Source of the DNA: Oceanospirillaceae bacterium | GTDB taxonomy: Bacteria > Pseudomonadota > Gammaproteobacteria > Pseudomonadales > Balneatricaceae | Reading direction: 5' to 3' | DNA length: 5,732 nucleotides | Assembly: GCA_003521845.1 (NCBI GenBank) | Contig: DPHB01000067.1 | Coordinates: 52,868 to 58,599 of the forward strand | Part shown: piece after piece, positions 1 through 4,851 of the stretch | Position numbering within the stretch: position 1 is the first letter of the stretch | Layout of the letters: each line of letters starts with the position of its first letter | Program-made: the position numbers and the translations under genes | The notes under the pieces: generated by a model | The model's database searches: none | Told to the model about the DNA's origin: nothing | The model's input: only the letters and a program-made list of their open reading frames with translations

Positions 1-24
1 TATTGTTACTCTGACCCCAATTTA

Positions 25-48
25 TCTGCTGTACTGAGTTACAGCAGA
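25..48 (-). terminator. Hairpin after zapG, possible terminator
   Basis: A perfect 9-bp inverted repeat (TCTGCTGTA at 25-33, TACAGCAGA at 40-48) encloses a 6-base loop. It begins 8 bases beyond the zapG stop codon on the minus strand, where a terminator for that gene would be expected. The sequence after the stem on the minus strand (TAAATT) is only weakly T-rich, so it is not a textbook intrinsic terminator. It could also stabilise the 3' end of the mRNA or act in both directions. Confidence 0.5.
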
Positions 49-56
49 CCTAAAAA

Positions 57-557
57 TTAGCTTAAACCACCCGGCTTTACAGGTATATCATACTGTGGAC
101 GATCAACGGTTTCCTGATCTTCACGCAAACCATAACGCTCATCCAAAGTACCATGATCTGCTGACTCTGACTTTGGCGCATAGTCCATTGGTGGGCGCAC
201 CATTACTTGAGGTTCTTGCTCAGCCACCACGCGCTGCTGACTGTGATTATCCAAAGCCAATAGACTTTCTACGGTATCAGGGTCGTCACACAACACCTGC
301 GCGCCCTTGCTCAGCTCATCATGCACCTTGCGGTAGCTGTCCGTCATGGCATTCACTGCTGCGGCAGTATCAGCAAAATGCAGGGCCACTTTTTCCTTGT
401 ATTCTGCCAGCTCAGTCTGCGCTGCCGCCAACTGCTCGGTTAACTGGTGCTGCACCTTCATATCGGTATTATTATTGCGACCCACAACAAAACCTATCGC
501 CAAACCCAATAATAATATTACCAACCAAAAAAACCAGTCATTACCCAACAATTCCAC
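57..557 (-). CDS. zapG: Z-ring-associated protein ZapG (YhcB, DUF1043 family)
   Basis: This is a 166-residue single-pass inner-membrane protein. A hydrophobic helix spans about residues 8-25 and is followed by GRNNN. A charged, Gln/Glu-rich probable coiled coil covers about 33-60. The conserved family block HFADTAAAVNAMTDSY lies at 60-75, and the tail motif PPMDYAPK...GTLDERYGL at 122-144. Family knowledge: E. coli YhcB/ZapG is anchored in the membrane, contacts divisome and elongasome proteins, and links envelope synthesis to division. E. coli YhcB is about 132 residues; the extra length here is a longer linker plus about 20 residues after the usual C-terminal motif. The start codon is GTG (555-557 read on minus), supported by an AGGAGA ribosome binding site five bases upstream and by the family-typical N-terminus. 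It diverges from zapE, as in E. coli. Identification is firm; the exact role is less settled in the family. Confidence 0.93.
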   Translation of the reverse strand: MELLGNDWFFWLVILLLGLAIGFVVGRNNNTDMKVQHQLTEQLAAAQTELAEYKEKVALHFADTAAAVNAMTDSYRKVHDELSKGAQVLCDDPDTVESLLALDNHSQQRVVAEQEPQVMVRPPMDYAPKSESADHGTLDERYGLREDQETVDRPQYDIPVKPGGLS

Positions 558-562
558 GTCTA

Positions 563-568
563 TCTCCT
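563..568 (-). promoter_or_regulatory. Ribosome binding site of zapG (fixes GTG start)
   Basis: AGGAGA on the minus strand lies five bases before the GTG at 555-557. It is the best Shine-Dalgarno match in the window and decides this non-ATG start. Confidence 0.75.
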
Positions 569-787
569 ACGGACCTGCTCTACTTGCACCCTGTATTTTT
601 ACAGAGCAATGACTACCTATTGTAATGAAAAAAAACAATTAAACCAGCGCCTTGTGTTAGATATCCTTCCCTAAAGCAGTTTTTTTATTTATATCCATTA
701 TGCAAGCCCATGCAGATCATGAAAAACGCCAACACTGATGGTAAAATGCCTGACATTAAACAACATTCACAGCATACAGAGCTTTTC

Positions 788-1888
788 ATGGATACGCCTC
801 TTTCTCGCTACCAAGCAGACCAAGCCTTGCCTGAATTTAGCCATGACCCGGCGCAAGCCGATGCCATAGCACACTTGCAGCGATTATTTGACGAGCTACT
901 GACGCCGGCACCGAAACAAAAACGCATGCACCGCCTATTTACCCGTAGCCAAAACAAGGCTCGCCCCCAAGGCTTGTATTTTTGGGGTGGCGTGGGTCGT
1001 GGCAAAACCTACTTAATGGATATTTTTTATGAGTGCTTACCAATGCAGGCTAAACACCGCACTCATTTCCATCGTTTTATGCGCGACGTACACCAGCGCT
1101 TGGCAAGCTATGAAGGCAGTAAGAACCCATTACTAAAAGTTGCCGACGATCTAGCCCAGCAAGCAGAAGTCATCTGTTTTGACGAATTTTTTGTTACTGA
1201 TATTACCGATGCTATGATTCTTGGCAGCCTGCTAGAAGCTTTGATGGAACGCGATGTCGTACTGGTTGCCACCTCCAACATCGAGCCCGCCAAACTCTAT
1301 GAAAACGGCTTACAACGACAGCGCTTTATGCCCGCCATCAAATTGCTGGAAGAGCGCACGGTTATCGTCAACGTTGATGGCGGCACAGACTATCGCCTAC
1401 GCAGTCTTGAGCAAGCCGAGCTCTATCACCACCCACTAGATGCTACCGCAGATACTAGTTTAGAAAGCAGCTTTTGTGCCCTTTCACCCGTTGCTAACGA
1501 ATGCCAAACTAACGGTGACTTAGAAATCAATAGGCGTCGCTTTCACTATCGAAAACAGTGCGAAGACATTATTTGGTTTGATTTTGCCGAGCTGTGTGAC
1601 AAACCTCGTTCGCAAAATGACTACCTTGAAATTGCTAGCGAATACCACGCTGTTTTAATCAGCAACGTGCCACAAATGAGCCGCAACACAGATGACCAAG
1701 GTCGCCGTTTCGTTAACCTCGTCGATGTCTGCTATGACGCCAACGTGAAGCTCATCATGTCTGCCGAGGTAAGCTTACTTGATCTCTATGCTGGCGGTAG
1801 TTTGGATTTTGTCTTCCAACGCACCCTCAGCCGCTTGCAAGAAATGCAGTCTCATGAATACTTGGCACGCGGGCACATTGCCACTTAA
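788..1888 (+). CDS. zapE: Cell division protein ZapE (AFG1-like AAA+ ATPase)
   Basis: This is a 366-residue P-loop ATPase, close to the roughly 375 residues of E. coli ZapE. The Walker A motif GGVGRGKT is at residues 67-74 and is followed by YLMDIFYE. Walker B is VICFDEF with D132-E133. A sensor-type stretch VATSNIEP and the RQRFMPAI block follow. The family-typical C-terminal segments RRRFHYRKQ, WFDFAELCD, NVPQMSR, RRFVNLVDVCYD and LDLYAGGSLDFVFQRTLSRL are all present. Known role in E. coli: an ATPase that reaches the division site during constriction and destabilises FtsZ filaments, important under stress and low oxygen; it is related to mitochondrial Afg1/Lace1. The reading frame is open from 710 and would add 26 residues. 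I chose 788 because MDTPLSRYQAD matches the usual N-terminus of the family. Only a weak GAG precedes it, and no clear ribosome binding site precedes 710, 719 or 746. The insert between 'YHHPLD' and 'NRRRFHY' is variable in the family. Confidence 0.95.
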   Translation: MDTPLSRYQADQALPEFSHDPAQADAIAHLQRLFDELLTPAPKQKRMHRLFTRSQNKARPQGLYFWGGVGRGKTYLMDIFYECLPMQAKHRTHFHRFMRDVHQRLASYEGSKNPLLKVADDLAQQAEVICFDEFFVTDITDAMILGSLLEALMERDVVLVATSNIEPAKLYENGLQRQRFMPAIKLLEERTVIVNVDGGTDYRLRSLEQAELYHHPLDATADTSLESSFCALSPVANECQTNGDLEINRRRFHYRKQCEDIIWFDFAELCDKPRSQNDYLEIASEYHAVLISNVPQMSRNTDDQGRRFVNLVDVCYDANVKLIMSAEVSLLDLYAGGSLDFVFQRTLSRLQEMQSHEYLARGHIAT

Positions 1889-1894
1889 CTAGCA

Positions 1895-1943
1895 GGGACT
1901 GGCTCTTCTTTCAAGGCGAAGCGATGAAAGAGTGCCCGGACCC
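1895..1943 (+). repeat. REP-like palindrome, copy A
   Basis: Copy A is 49 bases long and starts six bases after the zapE stop. It begins with GGGACTGGCTCTTCTTTC, shared exactly with copy C (2017-2034). Its middle contains AGCGATG, also shared with C, and it closes with AGTGCC...CCCTGAT. Internal CTTTC (1908-1912) and GAAAG (1926-1930) can pair, giving an imperfect stem-loop. The right end reads GCCCGGACCC where copy C has GCCTGTCCC, so this arm looks diverged. Confidence 0.8.
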
Positions 1944-1959
1944 TGATACAACTTTTCAC

Positions 1960-1994
1960 GGGACAGGCACTTGCCTGCGGCAAAAGCCAGTCCC
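1960..1994 (-). repeat. REP-like palindrome, copy B (inverted, shortened)
   Basis: Copy B is 35 bases long and opposite in orientation to copies A and C. It starts GGGACAGGCACTT, the exact reverse complement of the last 13 bases of copy C (2052-2064). It ends AGCCAGTCCC, the exact reverse complement of the first 10 bases of both A and C. Its centre is shorter and forms its own small hairpin, TTGCC-TGC-GGCAA (1971-1983). The alternating order A(+), B(-), C(+) is the arrangement called a BIME in enterobacteria. Confidence 0.8.
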
Positions 1995-2016
1995 TGAGGT
2001 TTCAATATAATTAGCG

Positions 2017-2064
2017 GGGACTGGCTCTTCTTTCAGCGCGCAGCGATGGAAAAGTGCCTGTCCC
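2017..2064 (+). repeat. REP-like palindrome, copy C
   Basis: Copy C is 48 bases long and the best-preserved copy. Its arms GGGACTGGC (2017-2025) and GCCTGTCCC (2056-2064) pair with one mismatch. It is preceded by TAGC and followed by TGAT, as is copy A, so the repeated unit extends slightly beyond the palindrome. It ends 11 bases before the nif3 stop codon (minus strand) and may serve as a 3'-end hairpin for that transcript. Confidence 0.8.
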
Positions 2065-2075
2065 TGATTATTTAT

Positions 2076-2837
2076 TTACGCCGGATTTTCTATATCCACA
2101 AACTCGCAGTCTAATCCAAACTGCTCAGTAAGGTGCTGTGCCAAGGCCTGCACACCACCACGCTCCGTAGCGTGATGTCCAGCGGCAAAGTAGTGAATGC
2201 CATTTTCTCTTGCTGTATGCACGGTGGATTCTGAAATCTCTCCCGACACGTAAGCATCAAGGCCTAGCTCAATAGCCTTATCGATATACCCTTGCGCCCC
2301 ACCGGTGCACCAGCCAATACGTCGAATAGGCCGTTCATCCGGTGCCACATGCAATACGCTACGGCCCAATGCGTCCTGTAATTGCTGCTGCACCTGCTCA
2401 GCATTTATTGGCTCAGCAAGCTCACCCCACAAGCCTAACCCCGTGGGGCCATCACCGGTTAAATAACCTGACACAGGCCAACCTAATAACTTACCTAGCT
2501 GAGGATTATTACCTAACTCAGCATGACAATCCAACGGTAAATGATAGGCCCACAAGTTAATATCATTGACCAATAAGCTCTTGATACGGCGTTGCTTCAT
2601 ACCCACAATAGCCTCTGCTTCGTTCCGCCAAAAATAACCGTGGTGCACAATCATCGCCTGCGCACCAATCTGCACAGCCTTATCAACCAAGGCTTGACTA
2701 GCCGTCACCCCTAATACAATTTTGCTAATTTGCTGCGCACCTTCAACCTGCAAACCATTTGGGCAATAGTCCTTAAATAAAGCCACCTGCAATAGCCGCT
2801 GTAGGTGGTTATTGAGCTCTTGTCTGGATACAGTCAT
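2076..2837 (-). CDS. Nif3-like dinuclear metal-centre protein (YbgI / DUF34)
   Basis: At 253 residues this matches the short, E. coli YbgI-type members of the Nif3/DUF34 family, without the PII-like insert seen in longer homologues. The expected metal ligands are visible: H65-H66 in VHHGYFW, D103 in HLPLDCH, and H221 with E225 in AAGHHATERGG. The N-terminus has the family block DYCPNGLQVEG. Known of the family: it forms hexameric toroids with two metal ions per subunit. Annotations as 'GTP cyclohydrolase I type 2' come from one homologue, and the cellular role remains unclear, so I give no specific reaction. The ATG start is supported by AAGG six bases upstream. The gene converges on zapE and diverges from the degS/algW gene; I recall a Nif3 gene next to algW in Pseudomonas, so the neighbourhood appears conserved. 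Confidence 0.93.
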   Translation of the reverse strand: MTVSRQELNNHLQRLLQVALFKDYCPNGLQVEGAQQISKIVLGVTASQALVDKAVQIGAQAMIVHHGYFWRNEAEAIVGMKQRRIKSLLVNDINLWAYHLPLDCHAELGNNPQLGKLLGWPVSGYLTGDGPTGLGLWGELAEPINAEQVQQQLQDALGRSVLHVAPDERPIRRIGWCTGGAQGYIDKAIELGLDAYVSGEISESTVHTARENGIHYFAAGHHATERGGVQALAQHLTEQFGLDCEFVDIENPA

Positions 2838-2843
2838 AGTTAA

Positions 2844-2847
2844 CCTT
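2844..2847 (-). promoter_or_regulatory. Ribosome binding site of the nif3-like gene
   Basis: AAGG on the minus strand lies six bases before the ATG at 2835-2837 and supports that start. Confidence 0.55.
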
Positions 2848-2889
2848 GAAATTAGTCGTCAAATTTATGGCAATATAAAGCTTGTTATT

Positions 2890-2918
2890 TTGCCAAGCCG
2901 GTGCTGAAAGTTTAAACT
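2890..2918 (+). promoter_or_regulatory. Candidate sigma-70 promoter of degS-cmoA-cmoB
   Basis: TTGCCA (2890-2895, five of six to the -35 consensus) and TAAACT (2913-2918, four of six to the -10 consensus) are separated by an ideal 17 bases. Transcription would start near 2925, giving a leader of about 35 bases before the ATG at 2960. No sigma-E/AlgU-type GAACTT...TCAAA pair is visible here. The call rests on motif matching only. Confidence 0.4.
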
Positions 2919-2959
2919 AATAGCCTATTAACACCAACCACTTGCTCAGTGCTTTCTCA

Positions 2960-4081
2960 ATGTCCAAAACCAGAAAATACATCAGCCTATTTATACTACT
3001 AGGCGCCCTTACTGGACTCATCTTAAGCTGGACTAGCCACAGCCCTTTACAGCAATGGTTACAAAAAATCACTTCGCCTATCAATCAAGGGCAAGCTGGC
3101 TTCGCACTGGGCTACGCAGATACGGTAGAAAAAGTCATCCCTGCTGTCGCGCGTATCTACCGTATTAGCATTGACACCAGCGCCAACCTAGCGCTACTAG
3201 AAGACCCCCACTACCAGCAATTTGTGGCTGACGAAATAGTCGCCGAGCAAGGTACCACCGTAGGCTTAGGCTCTGGTGTCATCATAAGCACCGACGGACA
3301 CATACTCACCAACCACCACGTTATTGCTGGCGCCGACCGCCTCGAAGTTGCCCTTAATGATGGCCGCGCAGCCGAAGCCAGTGTCATTGGTATCGACCCA
3401 GAAACTGACCTAGCATTGCTGAAGATCAGCTTACCTAATTTACAACCCGCACTTATTCCATTAACAGATACCAGCCGCCCTGGAGACATCGTTTTAGCCA
3501 TCGGTAACCCCCATGGCCTTGGCACTTCGGTTTCCATGGGTATCATTAGCGCATTAGGCCGCAACCAGCTAGGCTTGAACACTTTCGAGAACTTCATCCA
3601 AACCGATGCACCTATTAATGAAGGCAATTCTGGTGGCGCGCTGATCAATACGGCTGGCCAGTTAATTGGTATCAATACCGCCACCAGTAGCGGCAGCCAA
3701 GGGCTCTCCCTAGCCATACCTATTAGTACAGCCAGCCAGGTAGCGAACAAGATACTACGCGATGGTATGGTTATTCGCGGCTGGCTAGGTGTTACATCGG
3801 AATTGGTAAGCCAGCACACCACAGGTACCTTGCAACAACATGATGAGCCAGAAAAAATCAAAGTCACCGGTGTCTATGTGGGCAGCCCGGCTCATAAAGC
3901 AGGCTTACAACAAGGTGACATTATTACCGGTTTCGATGGCCAGAGCTCGATCAGCGCCCGCGCCGCCATGGATTATGTTGCCGGGTTAGCACCAGGCACT
4001 CGGTTAAGCTTAACTTATCTGCGCCAAGGTCTAGAGTTTACAACGACCACAACCTTGGGCATTCGACCAATCAGCCAATAA
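2960..4081 (+). CDS. algW: DegS/AlgW-type membrane-anchored serine protease with PDZ domain
   Basis: This is a 373-residue HtrA-family protease. A short basic N-terminus (SKTRK) and one hydrophobic helix (about residues 7-26) suggest a signal anchor with the rest in the periplasm. The trypsin-like domain has a complete triad: H120 in TNHHVI, D150 in DPETDLALLKI and S224 in NEGNSGGAL. One PDZ domain follows from about residue 273 (RGWLGV) to the end. A single PDZ plus an uncleaved anchor indicates DegS/AlgW rather than DegP/DegQ. The insert around EDPHYQQFVADE and the IISALGRNQLGLNTFENFIQTDA block resemble Pseudomonas AlgW. Known role: the PDZ domain senses C-termini of misfolded outer-membrane proteins and the protease then makes the first cut in the anti-sigma factor RseA/MucA, releasing sigma-E/AlgU. 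The frame also has an upstream TTG at 2942; I prefer ATG at 2960, which leads directly into the basic residues and anchor, although neither has a clear ribosome binding site. Its stop overlaps the cmoA start. The name algW versus degS is a matter of convention. Confidence 0.93.
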   Translation: MSKTRKYISLFILLGALTGLILSWTSHSPLQQWLQKITSPINQGQAGFALGYADTVEKVIPAVARIYRISIDTSANLALLEDPHYQQFVADEIVAEQGTTVGLGSGVIISTDGHILTNHHVIAGADRLEVALNDGRAAEASVIGIDPETDLALLKISLPNLQPALIPLTDTSRPGDIVLAIGNPHGLGTSVSMGIISALGRNQLGLNTFENFIQTDAPINEGNSGGALINTAGQLIGINTATSSGSQGLSLAIPISTASQVANKILRDGMVIRGWLGVTSELVSQHTTGTLQQHDEPEKIKVTGVYVGSPAHKAGLQQGDIITGFDGQSSISARAAMDYVAGLAPGTRLSLTYLRQGLEFTTTTTLGIRPISQ

Positions 4082-4818
4082 TGACTATGTCCGACAACAA
4101 TCAAACAGACACCCTGTTCTCCACCCCCATGCACACTGCACCATTTGAGTTCAACGCTCAGGTTGCGGATGTTTTTGACAATATGATCCAACGGTCAGTC
4201 CCGGGTTATGGCTTTTTACTGGACGTCATCGGCGTCTTAGCACAACGCTATGGCCAAGCAGACAGCCAATGCTATGACCTAGGCTGCTCGCTCGGCACGA
4301 CCACCCTGCGCCTACGCCAAAACCTACCCGCTAGCTGCCATGTCATTGGGGTCGATAATTCGGCGGCCATGGTAAGTCGCTGCCAACATAATATGGCGCG
4401 CGACAACAGCCAAGCTAGTTATGAAATTTGCCAGCAGAACATTCAAGATACGCAAATAAGCAATGCCTCGATTGTCATCTTGAATTTCACTTTACAATTT
4501 ATTGAAGACCAAGAGCGCCAAGCTATTCTCAACGACATTAGCGCGGGCATGAAGCCGGGCGCAGTTCTCCTATTAGCAGAGAAAATTCGTTTTGACAGTG
4601 CCGCGCAACAGGAACTACAAACGGACTTGTATCACGATTTCAAGCGCTACCAAGGCTACAGTGATCTCGAGGTAGCCCAAAAGCGCGCGGCCCTTGAAAA
4701 TGTATTAGTGCCCAACACCTTGGAGCAGCACCAGCAACGCTTACAGGAAGCTGGTTTTAACCAAATAGAAGTATGTATGCAGTGCTTTAACTTCTGTGCA
4801 TTACTGGCTTTCAAATAA
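4081..4818 (+). CDS. cmoA: Carboxy-S-adenosyl-L-methionine synthase CmoA
   Basis: This is a 245-residue cytoplasmic SAM-fold enzyme, almost the same length as E. coli CmoA (247). The N-terminal blocks DTLFSTP, VADVFDNMIQRSVPGY and the SAM-binding loop YDLGCSLGTTTL (residues 65-76) are characteristic, as are GYSDLEVAQKRAALENVL and the C-terminal MQCFNFCALLAFK. Arg202 in the QKR motif corresponds to the arginine (199 in E. coli, from memory) that holds the carboxylate of the product. Known reaction: SAM plus prephenate gives carboxy-SAM and phenylpyruvate; CmoB uses carboxy-SAM to make 5-carboxymethoxyuridine at tRNA position 34. The ATG overlaps the preceding protease stop as TAATG, which favours translational coupling by re-initiation. 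A second in-frame ATG at 4087 is the alternative start, closer to the E. coli N-terminus. There is no clear Shine-Dalgarno sequence for either. Confidence 0.96.
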   Translation: MTMSDNNQTDTLFSTPMHTAPFEFNAQVADVFDNMIQRSVPGYGFLLDVIGVLAQRYGQADSQCYDLGCSLGTTTLRLRQNLPASCHVIGVDNSAAMVSRCQHNMARDNSQASYEICQQNIQDTQISNASIVILNFTLQFIEDQERQAILNDISAGMKPGAVLLLAEKIRFDSAAQQELQTDLYHDFKRYQGYSDLEVAQKRAALENVLVPNTLEQHQQRLQEAGFNQIEVCMQCFNFCALLAFK

Positions 4819-4851
4819 TTATTTCTGAATTTACTTTTCTGGCTTTATTTC

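Noticed and set aside
619..624. TACAAT on the minus strand as a -10 box for zapG
   Set aside because: Five of six bases match the consensus, but no acceptable -35 hexamer lies 16-18 bases upstream (best is TGGTTT), so a promoter could not be supported.
95..625. 176-codon plus-strand reading frame opposite zapG
   Set aside because: It is antisense to a well-supported zapG, its Pro/His/Leu-rich translation resembles no family, and it has no ribosome binding site. It is a shadow frame.
680..694. T-rich tract before zapE as a terminator or promoter
   Set aside because: No stem precedes the T run, and no -35/-10 pair with proper spacing could be found. It is simply A/T-rich intergenic DNA.
1889..2075. 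Short ORFs or a CRISPR array in the repeat-bearing gap
   Set aside because: The copies are palindromic, inverted relative to each other, unequal in length and lack uniform unique spacers, so this is not CRISPR. No credible coding frame spans the gap.
3211..3867. 218-codon minus-strand reading frame inside the protease gene
   Set aside because: It lies wholly opposite the conserved catalytic and PDZ-coding region, and its composition (Ser/Pro/Ile-rich) follows from the reverse complement of that gene.
4813..4824. 12-bp perfect palindrome AAATAATTATTT over the cmoA stop
   Set aside because: It is made only of A and T, would form a very weak stem with no loop room, and is expected by chance at a TAA stop in A/T-rich sequence.
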